A stretch of DNA of 64,000 nucleotides from Trichobilharzia regenti (lineage: Eukaryota > Platyhelminthes > Trematoda > Strigeidida > Schistosomatidae). The DNA is taken from positions 62,001 to 126,000 of the forward strand of contig CALYDD020000431.1 of the NCBI GenBank assembly GCA_944472135.2, in the 5' to 3' direction. Positions 10,561 through 64,000 of this stretch are shown here, piece by piece. Every line of letters begins with the position of its first letter. Position 1 is the stretch's first letter. The translations under genes were made by a program, and so were the position numbers. The notes beneath the pieces are model-generated. The model was not told the origin of the DNA. It saw only the letters and a program-made list of their open reading frames with translations, and searched no databases.

Positions 10561-11911
10561 ACAATAATAATTTGTATTTTCATATAAACATAAATTTACA
10601 TGAGAATGCATGCCATTTTTACAGGCACGATCAAGTATGTTGTCAATGTAGTTGAAGATTGAACGATCAATTCTTGGTTGTATGCTCAAAATCAACTTCC
10701 CCAATTTTCGCGGAGGCATCAATACGACAGTCATCGTCTCATCGGTCGCTGTTCAGAAAGAAGAGTGAAACATCGTCAGAAGTAATCTTATGATTTATTA
10801 TTGTAATATTTGTTTTCAGACCTTAGTTTACTTAGTTCGCTTATTCCTTTTATATGTTGGTGTAACAATAAACAAATCTAAAGCGGCAGATCAGTGTTTT
10901 GGTTTTTGCGTCCGTTATAACTAAGCGTTTCCGAAATCTTCGAAGAACAGCGTGGGCCCGAGCGTAGCGAGAGCTGGGCATTAACGGTTTATGAGACGAG
11001 ACTGACATGTGTTATAATGTTAAATCTTAAATTGTCTACAAGTTAATAATGTTTCAACAGTTAAATATTTGATAGATATATATATATAATTACACTCATT
11101 GCCTGAACCAGGCCGTATAGTTATTGAATTTTACAGTTGTCCTCCGGGTTGCGCGAGAAAACTGACTTCGTTTCGTTTTCACCCCATGGTTGTAGGCATA
11201 CGATAACCAACCAATATTGAGGTAAGTACAACGTTTACAATGGATTGATGGCTATTTTAGAAAAGTAAAAGTGCTAAGGTGAATCATTAAAGTGTAATAA
11301 ATTAAGCAAGTGCAATATATCATTGATAAATACACTTATATAGAAAACAGGATGGGGAAGTAATTAATCCTTAGGCCGACAACGTTCATCGCAATGTATA
11401 GTGATACCGATATTCTTCGTACTATCATGATGTCCACTTTTGGCTTTAATACAATTATTTTCAAGCCAGTTGTTTTTATTTCATGCCTTTTTGTCCATTT
11501 GATGCACAACCGTACCCTACAGACAATATGAATAGAACAAGTCGAATCAAATTCATAAACAGCTATAAAATGTCAGGTTTAATGGAATATAATGAGGATC
11601 AAGTAAAGACGTTATTAGAAAATAAGTGAGACAAGATATTGTGAAGTGGTATTTAAAGATCTGACAATGGATAGCAAGTTAATTTATAAGATGCCCCATA
11701 AATCTGTGCAGGTCCCGCGTGGTGGCATCTCAACAATAAGCTGAGCGAATGGTATATATTTAAAGGTAGAATCATGATCTGTCAAGGCGTTCGTTATTGT
11801 CTTTTTCAAGATCGAGATCTATGCCTCATAAAAATCAGAAATATCTCGAGCCTTCAAATTGCATATTGCTGTTTCCGCAGAATGGGGTGATTCACCTTAG
11901 TGACCACCATT
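10561..11911. mobile_element. Unclassified 1.35-kb insert in RTE-B
   Basis: It separates two consecutive parts of the RTE-B coding sequence (SETWRVTK and ISNRLLQTF). The three bases att occur at both junctions (10,558-10,560 and 11,909-11,911), consistent with a 3-bp target duplication. I see no terminal inverted repeats and no recognised protein. A weak frame in the minus strand at 10,570-10,734 (IQPRIDRSIFNYIDNILDRA) is not identified. The minus-strand end is AT-rich (attattattgt), which could be a retroelement tail. Confidence 0.6.
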
Positions 11912-12320
11912 CTTTGTGACCCGCCAAGTTTCTGATCCGTATAGAAGAACTGACCTTACGTTTGTATTGAAAACCCGAATTTTGTTGTTGATGCTGAGTG
12001 ACGAAGATTTCCAGATTGATTTCAGGTTGATGAATGTGTTTCTCGCCTTCCCGATTCTCGATTTGACATCCTCGTCCGCTCCTCCTGTAGTTGAGACAAT
12101 GCTCCCTAGATAAGTGAATGAAGTAACCTCTTTCAAATCCCTCCCGTTGATGGTGATTGACGTTGGATGTTGTTGCTGTTGTTGGTTGGTTATTTTCATA
12201 ACCTCCGTCTTGTCTATGTTCACCTGGAGTCCTGTCTTCGCTGGCTGCTTCTTCGACCAGTTTGTCGGTTTTCGCTTGTAAGTCTTCGATTTTGTGTGAC
12301 ATCAAACATAAATCATCCAC
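11912..12320 (-). pseudogene. RTE-B RT thumb region
   Basis: Begins DDLCLMSHKIEDLQAKTDKL directly after the shifted catalytic pair, then moves frame again near 12,220 into MNIDKTEVMKI, EVTSFTYLGSIVSTTGGADE and SVLLYGSETWRVTK. It ends at the insert junction at 11,911. Confidence 0.85.
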
Positions 12321-12825
12321 GAGCGAAATCCAGGTCTTCTAGGTTCTTCACGTCGGTCCAGGATATTCCTGTCTTCTCGTTTCCCACTGTCTGACGCATA
12401 ATCCAGTCCACCACAATTAGGAATATCATTGGTGATAATAAGCACCCTTGTCTGACTCCTGTGTTTACTCCAAACGCCTCGCTGAGTTTTCCGTTGTGGA
12501 TCACTTGACATGTGCCGTTGTCGTACAGCTGTTGAATAAGGTTGATGAATATTTGGGGTACGCCATAGTACTCGAGTAATTTCCAAATTACTTCACGGTC
12601 AACGCTGTCGAAGGCCTTCTCAAAGTCTATAAAGTTGAGGTAGAGGTTTGATTGCCATTCCATGCTTTGTTCTGTGATGATGATGCGTAGAGTTGCAATT
12701 TGGTCAGTACATGATTTGCCTTTCCTGAATCCAGCTTGTTCTGGTCGGAGTTCTGTCTCCAGTGCGTCCTTTAATCTCTCCAGGATGATGCGACTCAGGA
12801 TTTTACTTGGCGTCGATAGGAGCAT
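12313..12825 (-). pseudogene. RTE-B reverse transcriptase core
   Basis: Continues the RT after the frameshift: FRKGKSCTDQIATLR, the motif A aspartate in FIDFEKAFDSVDRE, and motif B GVNTGVRQGCLLSP. It reaches LEDLDFA and then loses frame exactly before the catalytic Asp-Asp because of four extra bases (12,326-12,332). It overlaps the previous frame by 31 bases only because both remain open there. Confidence 0.88.
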
Positions 12826-14549
12826 GATTCCTCGCCAGTTCTTGCAGAGTGACCTAAGTCGCCCTTCTTTGGTAGTTTCACGAGGTAACCTTTCCTCCAG
12901 TCAGTAGGCACCTTTCCCTCCTTCCAGACCTTTTGCAATAATGGAGTCAGCATGTCTGCTGTAGTCTCTGGGTCCGCTTTCAGTGCTTCAGGGGGTATTC
13001 CATCTGGTCCGGCTGCTTTTCCAGCTTTCAGAAGCTTGATTGCATTCAAGACTTCAGCTCTCGTTGGAGGATTGGTGTCAACTTGCAGTTGTGTGCGCGC
13101 TGTTGTTGGTATTTCTGGACGGGTTGCAGGTGATGGTCGGTTCAAGAGTCCTTTGAAGTGATCCGCCCATTGTTTAATCTGTTTTTCTTCCTTGGTAATT
13201 GGGTTCCCTTGGCTGTCTTTTATAGGTTTCGCTTGTGTTGATCTCTTCCCGGATAGAGATTTGGTTATCTGATATAGTGTCCTCAGGTCCCTTTTGCCTG
13301 CTGCCTTTTCAGCTTCAGTGGCGAGGTTGTCGTAGAATCGTCTTTTGTCCTTCCTAGCACTCTTCTTCACTTCTTTGTCCAGTGCTTTGTAAGTTGAGCT
13401 CATCGTCTCCTTCTCCTGTCCGTCCTTGCATTGAATCATTTTCTCTTTCACCATTCTCCTCTCTTCTATTAATTTCCAAGTGTCCGTTGAGAGCCATTCC
13501 TTGTCTTGTCTCTTCTTTCTTCCTAGAACCGTTGAACACGTTTCGTTGAGAATCGCCTTCAGAGACTTCCAATGTTCTTCCACGCATGATTCTTCAGTGA
13601 TGTCGCGTAGTGTTTCCTGCTTTGCTCTGACAGTTGCAGTGAAAGTGTCTTTTGTGGTTGTGTCCTTCAGTAATTGAGTGTTGAACTTGCATTGTGGCCT
13701 ATCCCCAGCTATCCTCGAGGCTTTTAGTTTCACCTTGAAAGTCCCTTCTACTAGATAGTGGTCTGAACCCACATCTGCTCCTCTCCTTGACCTTGTGTCC
13801 AGTAGGCTCCGTCTCCACTTTCTTGAAATTGAGATGAAGTCTATTTGGTTCTTGGTGTTTCCATCTGGTGAAATCCATGTCGTCTTGTGTATATCCTTGT
13901 GTTTGAACACACTACCGCCAATCACCAAATCATTGAAGGCGCAGAAGTCTGAGAAGAGTTCACCATTGTCGTTCATTTCACCGAGGGCCTCACGACCCAT
14001 GGTGAGTTCTCTTCCTGTGTTGTCTCCTCCCAGCTTCGCATTCATGTCGCCCATCAGGATTTTGATATCGCCATTTGGGACGTTGTCCATTATTGCTTGT
14101 AGTTGTCTGTAGAACGCCTCCTTCTTCTCTTGTTCTGAGACGTTTGTAGGCGCATAACATTGAATGACTGTAACTTTCCTTCCTTTTGAGTTGAACCTGG
14201 CTGTCATTATCCTGGAGGAGATTGGTTCCCACTGCATGAGAGCTTTGGTTGCTGTTGGTGACATCATGATGGCCACTCCCTCGGTGTGCTCGTGGTTGTC
14301 CTCTGGGTGGCCGGAAAAGATTACTGTCTCTCCAGTAGGTAGTTGGCACCTTCCAGTTCCGTTCCATCTGCTCTCGCAGATTCCCAACACTTCTATTCTG
14401 TACCTTCTCATTTCAGCGGCTATCTGGGCAGCCTTTCCAGTTTCGTACATTGTACGAACATTCCAGGTACCCATCCTTACTTTTGCTTTCATCGAAAGAA
14501 GGCACATCGGCTGACTGGCTTCCCGAAGGCTTTCACCAGCCTGCGTCAT
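12795..14549 (-). pseudogene. RTE-B endonuclease and N-terminal RT, 584 codons open
   Basis: Encodes an apurinic-type (APE) endonuclease that would nick target DNA, followed by the start of the reverse transcriptase. Visible motifs: MGTWNVRTM at residues 26-34, CESRW with the catalytic Glu near 59, GDMNAKLGG at 167-175, SDHYLVEG with the catalytic Asp-His at 263-264, and the first RT motif GPDGIPPEAL near residue 535. The frame is lost near 12,852 where two extra bases appear after KKGDLGH; the true continuation is in the neighbouring frame. The endonuclease part looks intact and comparatively young. Confidence 0.9.
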
Positions 14550-14774
14550 TTCACTTCCCCGATTCCAGCGAAAAGTAAGGCTATTGCTTATGTTTTTAGA
14601 ATTTTTAATATATTTATTCGTTGAAGTTTCTGTAGCGATTTGGTTGTTTTACAGGGGTGGAGTTGCTAGCACCACGCCCCAACCCTCCCTCTTTACCCGG
14701 GCTTGGGACCGGCGAGAAAACTAGTAAGCTAGTAGCCTAGCAAGCTAGTATCTGGCGAGGTTAGACTGCAGTTG

Positions 14775-15689
14775 GGTACACCTTAAAAAACTCAGGAAAA
14801 GGAGATAGATGCATCAGGGCCGTAGTTTTAAGGTTCATGTTGGCGCTTCACCAGCTTAACTGCAGACTGGAAATCTTTTGGAAAATGATTCATGTCCATA
14901 TTTCAGCAGCAATATTAGTAGATAACTGCAAATACTGGCTTTAACCAACCAGTTTAACCTGGTTATTGCCACTGAATCTTTGCTGAAGACTGTACTGATG
15001 GTCTTCCATCAGCACTGAATCACCCCTGAAGTAATCCAATCCTCACTTTCCAGGAATTAAATGTGGCACGTCTTAAGCTCAGAAGCTGTGCTTTTCCAGA
15101 TATTTACGGACACACTGAGAGATTTTTCCATACTCTTTTTCGTTGGGCTGCATGACACAAGCAAGCGTTTGTCAGTCTATCATGATAAGCTTGTGAATGC
15201 TCGTCAGTGGAGACTAGTGCTATACCATCAATTTAGGATACATCACCCACAAGAGTTTGTATATGTGGAGCACTTAGAGTGGTACACCAAACACTCTGAC
15301 ATGTTAAGGTTGACTTGCTGTGATTTAACCTCAGATGACCGTGATACCCCTAACTTTAAAGAATACAACTTGACAAACGTACAGAGACATAAGATCAATT
15401 CGACTACATGATGAATGTCGATATAATTCGAAATGCACGTAATCAACTAAATTTAAATGAACTGAACTTCTAAGAGTCTCTTAGTTGTAGATGGACTTTC
15501 CTCTGAGGATGTGTAAGCTGTGCTGTCAGTAGCACTCCAATGTGCAATATATCACTACTCATGGTTGGAATGCTGGCCTGCAGGACACACTACTAATCCA
15601 ATCTAATTATTCAAAGAGAAGCCGGCTGTTTATTAAATGAGAAAGTGAGTTTCCTATCTACAACCATCTCATACCTCTGACAAACAAAA
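14775..15689. other. Unassigned stretch
   Basis: No family recognised. The best open frame, 15,061-15,411 on the plus strand (116 codons, with phrases such as HLEWYTKHSDML), resembles nothing I know and has no neighbouring splice pattern I can defend. Confidence 0.35.
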
Positions 15690-15872
15690 AACATGTGCTC
15701 AGTGAGCTAAAATCTTCAAGCACATGGTCCAGGATTCGATCCCCTGCCGACGCACACCCGATATCAATGGTCGGCCGGCGAAATTCGAGCTACCGATATC
15801 ACATGCTGAAAATTCCGCACTTCTACCGAATGTACTGTGTGGAATCAAGCTCTAATCAAAAATTAAATTAAA
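15690..15872 (+). mobile_element. S2 tRNA-derived SINE
   Basis: The B box (aggattcgatcccctgcc), the S2 body (gatatcaatggtcggccggc) and the 3' end (ggaatcaagctctaatcaaa) are all present. The A-box region is eroded. Confidence 0.8.
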
Positions 15873-18305
15873 TCTTTTGATGAAGAAACGCCTCGTTGTA
15901 ACCGTCATGAGAAAGCCATTTGTAGGTTACATTAAGTTCTTTTTCCCTGAAACCCTTCGGCTCATGAAGTGCCAACCTAAGTAGACATACCATTCAAAAG
16001 GTATTACAAGCACCTTTATTCTACCGACTGAAAACCAGAATTCAGGGAATAAACTTCAAGACCCACTAAGTACCTTTATAAATTTTCTATTCCCACTTCA
16101 GGTTCCCTGAACAATTCGCATTACTTCTACCTAACTACTAATGATTGAGTATAAATTCACTGATAGGCAGATATTTAATTTGAACGTATTTCCGGTTAAT
16201 CATTTACCTATTATTTTCCTCGATCTAGCTGCTCGATAACAGCTGTAATAATATAGCAGCTGACAGAGTACACACGCAGCAGCCGGTAATCGCCGTCACC
16301 TTTTAAAATGAAGTTACTGGAGCTCATCCTAGAAATTTTTTTCCTGCACCCAGACCACCGAAATCAAGGGTGTAGGTCTTTACTGTCAGAAGCCCTCACG
16401 GCTATTTGGCTTTGAATTCTGAGCGTGTCTATCAGCGTCGGAGAGTTTGCATTAAAAGTAAGCGACGTTTACTCGGAAGTAGTGACTATATTGTTCTTAT
16501 TATTTTAAGGCTTCTTTCATCCACTGAATTATGAGTGCTCTTTGGTGTACCTGACTAGATTTTTCGGGCTTGCTTTCAGAAATGGATGTTCAAAACCAAA
16601 AATAGTTTTCTGCAATAGTGTAGGTCTTCGGCTGGTAACTTGGGTAATTACTTTCATATCAAAGTTAGCTTGTAAACCGGAAAGACCGTTTCGTCAACGA
16701 GATGCTTTCGGCATTGTTAAATCAACTAGCTCGCGGTGCTTTCGAAATTAATGGCATTTCTGAAGGTGTTTTCTCTGATATTCATTTATTGCTTATTGAT
16801 ATATAATCCTTAAAATTATGGTCCAAACTTGTGAAAACTTGTTCGTAGAAAAACATTTTTATTAGATAGTGGCTCAACCTCGGTAATATCTGCACTCACC
16901 CCCTATAAAATCTCTGACCAGAGAAGGTTTGCTTTCTTCTGTACCAGGTCACGGTGCTGTCGCAAAATACAGAGGCCCGTTCATTTATCTGCTGACTTTA
17001 TGAACGTTATTTGACCTGTGGCAATTAACAGGAAGTGAAAGATAGGCATACAAATGCCTCCCAACATTTGCTCGAACCATTGACAGTGACAGTGAATATC
17101 TCGAGTATACAACTCCTTCAGGCATATTAACACGTCAAAACGGTTTAGTATTGCCTGACAACCTGCAAAATACTTTGGGAGGAAAATATGCGTTGTGACG
17201 CTGCGACTACACCGACTTGAATATAAACTGGTTTAATTGACTCTCGCCTCAAAAACACCTTATGCATTAATTATCATAACTGAGTTTACAACTGTCCCCA
17301 ATTGTATACCAAAGCCTTTCAGTTGTGACTGACGCATTTCAGTATGGAACTTCATAGGTCGCTGTTGAACGCTAGAAAGTTATCAGGAGCTGGATTATGT
17401 CATTTGCACGTTTTCGACCAAATTCACATTTTACTAAGGCTAAAGTAGAGCGTCTGAAACAGTTTTAACCATGTAATTTTCGGTATTGACATTCCGTCAA
17501 CAAACCCTCCATGACATTATCCACGCGTCCTAGGTTGGTCAACAATCATCGGTGGAACTAAACTCAATATATTCGTGAGCCGAGAATTCAATTCAAGTAT
17601 TCATTATTATGCTCGATTGTGTATGCTGGGGGAGCAACTACTTTTGTTTTTTCAGCCTTATCCCGCGTAAAAGCTCATGCAGTTGGTTTGACTCTTTCTT
17701 TTTCAGACCATGAAATTTTATTGTAAGCCAGAATTCATCGGTGCAATAACTATAAATATGAACTAACATTTCAAAATGTGCTGATTGCCTATTTTTGGTA
17801 TAGACAATGAAAGACCTTTTGAGGTCTGGTGAAACTGTTTGTTTCTTTAGCTATTTTCGTCTTTCATTTCTCATATTACAGCAGTTCTCATAGACAGCCG
17901 ATTAAATACCTGTTTTTCAGTCAGGCTGTGTGAAATCCTACATTGCCGACGAGGTGAAGGTTAGCCCACCCCTCGAGTGGTTATCTCCTCAAGTTACCTT
18001 ATTTCTACCTGTTGTCTCAGTGTCTGGTTATAGTCTCCGTGCAGCATGTTGAGGTTCTAGGCCAGTATGGGTTCACCATTCCGGCCTAGAATCCACAGAG
18101 TCAGATGCTGCAATAACGCTGTTATCATCTAGTGAGAAATATAAACCATTCGCTGACAAGGCTGTTTAGAAATTGATAGATATATGACTTCAGAGAATCA
18201 AAGTGCTTATAGTTCGACCAATTGCGTTGGTTAGAAGTAGGAACTGACTAGTTCATCACTTGCACCGACTGATCGTGCCCGAAAAATGACATGCATTTCA
18301 CGTTA
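15873..18305. other. Unassigned intergenic stretch
   Basis: No gene or element family recognised in 2.4 kb. The part around 17,900-17,960 (cctgtttttcagtcaggctg) weakly resembles 25,210-25,270, so an old repeat may be present. Whether 5' non-coding exons of the JNK gene lie here cannot be told from the sequence. Confidence 0.35.
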
Positions 18306-18503
18306 ACTAGCCTCGCGTCGATGGCACACCGGTCAGGACTCTGGCCGACCATGAACATGATCCGGGGTTCGATCCCCTGCCGACGCGCATTCGATATCTA
18401 TGGTCGGCCTGCAAATTTTGGACTACCGATATCACACGCTAAAAATCCCACACTTGTATCAAAAATACGGTGTGGCATCAAGCCGTAATCAAAATAAACA
18501 AAA
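18306..18503 (+). mobile_element. S2 tRNA-derived SINE, near complete
   Basis: The tRNA-like head includes gatggcacaccggtcaggac (A-box region) and ggggttcgatcccctgccga (B box). The S2 body follows, then the 3' end ggcatcaagccgtaatcaaa. Confidence 0.85.
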
Positions 18504-18507
18504 TATT

Positions 18508-18705
18508 AATGATAGGGTTCCCTCAGGTTCCAAGTGGCACATAGGGCCTCAACAGCTCTTCACTTTGTCCTACTTTCTTCAGTCCTCCTTTGCTGGCCCA
18601 CGATCTCATAGGCTGTCGTCTCCTCCTTACACGATTCCTCACGTCACCCCTGCAGATGCCCAACTTGTTTCCCATTCCTGTTCCACTCAAGAGAACTGTT
18701 GTTGT
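18508..18705 (-). mobile_element. RTE-B LINE, 3' fragment
   Basis: The plus strand starts with the reverse complement of the family 3' end (aggttccaagtggcacatag) and continues into the C-terminal coding tail. It lies 4-5 bp from the S2 copy. Confidence 0.75.
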
Positions 18706-19509
18706 GCAAGTGCATTATGCGGACGCATTGCAATCTAAGTTTTCTACCCCATTAAGACTAGAGATCTATTATCACTGCATCAGATGCCCCAAATAACCTT
18801 ACTTTTGATTTCTTTTTCCAAAACTGGGACAACATATCCGATCGCTCTGTGGTGCTAAACTTAAAAGCTAGTCAGTTTTGTGAACTGTTGTGAAGTTAGT
18901 AGGGTGACGTAGCTTAAGGATAGAACCACAACCACCATTAGCCCGTAGAGAGGATAGGTGTCACCACTCTCGGATATTGTGTTCCTCTCAGAAAGTGTCT
19001 ATTTCCTGCTCCAGAAGTTCGTGTGAGACAGTGCAGGCAGATGGTATTAGTTGTCGCGACTTCCCCGTTATTTGTCTAATTGCCCATGGCCTTCGGGTGG
19101 TATCCTTTGATTCTAAATTCTCCATGACAAAGACTTGGGAGGGTCTCTGGGGCCTCTATTGGTACAATGTCCACCGTGTGTGCCCCTGGGATTCCTGGAT
19201 TTTACAGGGCTTAGATTTATTTGTGAGACTTTTCAGCTGCCCGTAGCAGTATTATTTTTACGTTTTTCTGCGAGAAACTGCCCTAGGTTGTGTCAGAACT
19301 GCACGTGTGTGCATGTATACCATTTCATATAAACTCTTGGTATGGTTTTGACTCGGTTCCGTCGCATCAACATGTGCAGCCACGGACCGCGACTGCATTC
19401 ACTTTGAGAAAAGTTCGATAATATTCAATGTGTGACAATTTGGAAACTGATTCAATGCTACAGAGTGCCCTAAAACCTTATCAAACTCATTAATTAACCA
19501 TATTATGAT

Positions 19510-20390
19510 GCCAGATGCCTAGAGATTTAAAACGGAGAGCTCTGAAAGAATCTCGGGGCGAGTTCTGGAATAAGACAAGGACCCTACTGTCATAGGTTAT
19601 ATTCCTGGCTGTAGTGGACCGGATAATGAAACGGACCGGGGAGCGAGAGAAAGCGGGCATACGTTGCACCAACAAGAAAATTCTAGATGTTAAATTCGTG
19701 GATGATTTACAACTCACGTCTCACAAACCTGGAGATTTACACATGAAAGCCAACAATCTTCAGTAAGGTGAACATTGAGAAGGAAGAAGTGCTGAAGACA
19801 CTCAATCAACAACAAAAGGAACCAATAACTGTCGATGTGAGAAATCCAAGTGAAGTAACCTCCTGTCTTCCAATCTGGCTACACTGTTTTAATTACAGGA
19901 GCCGCGGAAGAGGACTTTAGCGGCAGGATTAGAAGGGTGAGACAATCCCTCCTTAACACTAGATCAATGTAGAGATTCGCTGAACTCGGTTAGGTAAACA
20001 AGAGTCAGATTTCCAGCACTAATAAAAATTCATCCCATCCATATGGTTCATGAACTTGGCATGCCACCATAGGCATTTCCGACTATCTGCCTCACACTTT
20101 CATTCAGGGAATCCTTCACTGCATACTGAGGAGAAATGGTTTGGCCGAAAGGGTAAGAAACGAGGGGATCTGGTAGTTCAGCGAACCATTTAACAACCTA
20201 TTATACAACAGATATGCGTAAGAGAATGAATATTGATCGAACATAAAATCAGGAGACTTCTGAATGACATCGCGTGCTAGGTCTTAGAGTGGAATCCGAA
20301 TGGGTAACGAAAGGTGGGTAGATGGGTCTAGGTGCAATGTTTAGGAGATCGTGTGAGATTTACTTATCATGACGCGTAAATGCAGTTCCC
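19510..20390 (+). mobile_element. RTE-B LINE, old and decayed
   Basis: Scattered plus-strand matches to RTE-B: SRGEFWNKTRTLLS near motif B (19,550), AVVDRIMKRTGERE (19,600), an FVDD catalytic box (19,688-19,699), NIEKEEVLKTLNQQQKEPIT (19,770-19,830) and, near 20,290, LEWNPNG followed by RKVGRW. Many frameshifts and stops. Confidence 0.6.
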
Positions 20391-21763
20391 CTACTAGTCA
20401 TAAGGTAACGTATTCTCAGACAATCATACGGGTACTATTCGTGGATTGGCTACTGGAAATATTCAGGAATGCATGTCTGGAAAGTCAAGTGCAAGGAGGA
20501 AACTTTTAAAGTAAGTTTTACACTATTGCTCTACCTTCTTCTGGCCTTCCTTAATTTCGCCTACCCGACTCTAGGTCTGCACTGTGGAACTAACTTTTAG
20601 TTAGGTACAACGAAGGCATCACCAGGGAAAGAGCCTTTGTCAACGATAACTAAAACATCCACTAAGAGCTGAGGAAATGACCGATTAACCCAGGTAATTT
20701 TAATAATATATGGGATGTAACATTATCAGGTATACTGGTTTCAGCAACCCGATGCGCTACTCTTAACTCCACCATTTCAGAGGGAGTAATTCAACTGATT
20801 AACTGAATACTGATGCCCCATCATCTCACTCATCATGTTAGCTAAAGTAAGCAACTGTGGGAAGCAAAGTGACAGTAATGAAGGACCCTTGATTTACCAC
20901 AAGTACATAAATACACTGAAACGGCTATAAAAGTGAACTGGTTGAATATCATTAATATGTACTTTGTCTCGATATAGTCCTTATTGAAAGATAGGAACCT
21001 CAGTTATTGTATTATGATTCCAGCATATTGTCTCAACAAACGAAGATCTCTGACCCTATAATTCAGCCTATCATTAAATACAACTAATATTTCTAAGAGT
21101 GAGGATGGCATACAGAATCTCCTTCTGATAAAAGTGATTTATATTTAAATAAGTTAAAAGGTTTCTATTGGATTGTTTGGATTATCAGTTATCTGTCTCT
21201 TAGATTTGGATTTCTTGCCACCGTACAGAAACCAGCTGGATTTTAACAGAGTAATGTGGAATAGTTAGCACACGGCTAGGAGACCATTTATTCAAGCCAA
21301 CAGGTAAAACAACAGGACCGAAGTTAATTCACGTGTAGAATTATTTACGATAGAGTTGGCAAATAAACGCCAACACAGTTCACAGCAGCACTTTATTTTG
21401 CCCTCCATCCTGTTAACTAGCAAACGATGCACGCTAAATGAGTATTTTTGCGTGCAACTAACAGGATACTTATCCCTGTAAGCAAGATACTAAATACCAT
21501 AAAATGGCTAAACGTCAAAAACTGTTTATTGCTTATAAGTTACACTGGTCCAATGAGTAGTGAATGTTGATTAATACAACGCTATTCGGATAGTCCTGGA
21601 TGATACACATAGTTCCTCAGCTCTCCCAAGACTTGTTGTTTAAACACTACTCCAAGGTCAGAAAACTGATGGCGCTAAGTATGGTGTCCTGGCCGTTTTG
21701 TCCTCTCTCAATGTAGGGCTATACGCCTCTATACTTTTGGGAATTATGTACATAAATTCGAGA
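20391..21763. other. Region upstream of JNK, unassigned
   Basis: It should contain the 5' UTR and possibly the promoter of the JNK gene, but I see no motif that decides a transcription start. The reading frame of exon 1 stays open upstream of the chosen ATG to at least 21,662, so the exon may begin further left. Confidence 0.35.
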
Positions 21764-63997
<42,234 letters not shown>

Positions 63998-64000
63998 TAA

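Larger units (their letters stand above)
10149..14762 (-). mobile_element. RTE-B LINE, near full length, split by a 1.35-kb insert
   Basis: This is the most complete LINE in the window. Reading the minus strand: 5' UTR 14,762-14,550, endonuclease plus N-terminal reverse transcriptase (RT) 14,549-12,795, RT core 12,825-12,313, C-terminal RT 12,320-11,912, then after an insert the C-terminal domain and 3' end 10,557-10,149. The 3' end carries the family signature (tgttccactaggaac) and a TAA-type simple tail. Without the insert it is about 3.3 kb, usual for RTE elements. The 12-bp word agactgcagttg flanks it at 10,137-10,148 and 14,763-14,774, which fits a target-site duplication and ties the two parts together. 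Several frameshifts make it inactive. Confidence 0.85.

Noticed and set aside
10561..11911. Reading the 1.35-kb insert as a CACTA-type DNA transposon because of the 3-bp duplication and a ttagtg near one end
   Set aside because: The ttagtg is not at the exact end, and the other end (acaataataa) is not its inverted counterpart.
12662..14514. Several plus-strand open frames over the RTE-B coding region (for example 13,795-14,112)
   Set aside because: They are antisense shadows of the endonuclease and RT frames, which show clear family motifs on the minus strand.
15061..15411. 116-codon open frame on the plus strand
   Set aside because: No known family, no visible splice partners and no composition bias that I can judge; mentioned only in the unassigned stretch.
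21698..21763. Earlier start for JNK exon 1 at 21,698
   Set aside because: The codon there is TTG, and the added residues have no counterpart in JNK proteins. ATG 21,764 (or 21,746) gives the expected spacing to the Gly loop and Lys.

Overview
The window is an AT-rich stretch of animal nuclear DNA, almost certainly from a blood fluke of the genus Schistosoma. Reasons: split genes with very long introns next to a 38-nt intron, and dense interspersed repeats made mostly of RTE-clade LINEs (like the schistosome SR2 and Perere-3/SR3 elements, recognised from memory), Penelope-like elements (PLEs) with a GIY-YIG endonuclease, and tRNA-derived SINEs. I cannot fix the species. Nothing prokaryotic is present (no operons, CRISPR arrays or phage genes).

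Two cellular genes are present, both incomplete. (1) On the minus strand, three exons between 5,441 and 8,819 encode the N-terminal 190 residues of an mRNA-export WD40 protein, RAE1/Gle2. Its remaining exons should lie left of the window. (2) On the plus strand, six exons (21,764-21,882; 29,739-29,868; 33,288-33,386; 39,297-39,511; 45,037-45,325; 63,812-63,955) encode 332 residues of a c-Jun N-terminal kinase (JNK/MAPK8 class), including the catalytic Lys, HRD, DFG and the TPY activation loop. The gene is over 42 kb long and runs off the right edge; intron 5 alone is 18.5 kb. All six exon joins keep frame with GT-AG borders. Exon 3 has no open reading frame starting with ATG and is recognised only from its peptide and splice sites.

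Everything else I can assign is transposable-element sequence, most of it inside the introns. I use working names. RTE-A, RTE-B and RTE-C are three LINE families. The PLEs have at least ten copies. S1, S2 and S3 are short families with tRNA-like parts. R2, R3 and R4 are unclassified repeats. Layout: 1-3.0 kb, PLEs with a nested RTE-A; 5.4-8.8 kb, RAE1 with LINE pieces in its intron; 10.1-14.8 kb, an almost full-length RTE-B split by a 1.35-kb insert; 14.8-21.7 kb, mostly unassigned with SINEs and decayed RTE-B; 21.8-64 kb, JNK with its repeat-filled introns, including two PLEs with inverted terminal arms (27.1-28.9 and 42.6-43.7 kb), a PLE nested in RTE-A (46.8-49.1 kb) and a LINE with a 14-bp target-site duplication (62.6-63.6 kb).

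The observations most worth following: a 515-bp near-perfect inverted repeat bounding a PLE; a SINE family (S1) that looks like a tRNA head joined to both ends of RTE-B, with an internally deleted RTE-B at 53.2-53.9 kb as a possible intermediate; a 4-nt insertion shared by two RTE-B copies immediately before the catalytic Asp pair; foldback copies of the tRNA-like S3 repeat; and 0.85-kb direct repeats flanking JNK exons 2 and 3. I see no obviously new cellular system. Family identities are by eye and LINE/SINE borders are approximate unless a target-site duplication is given.
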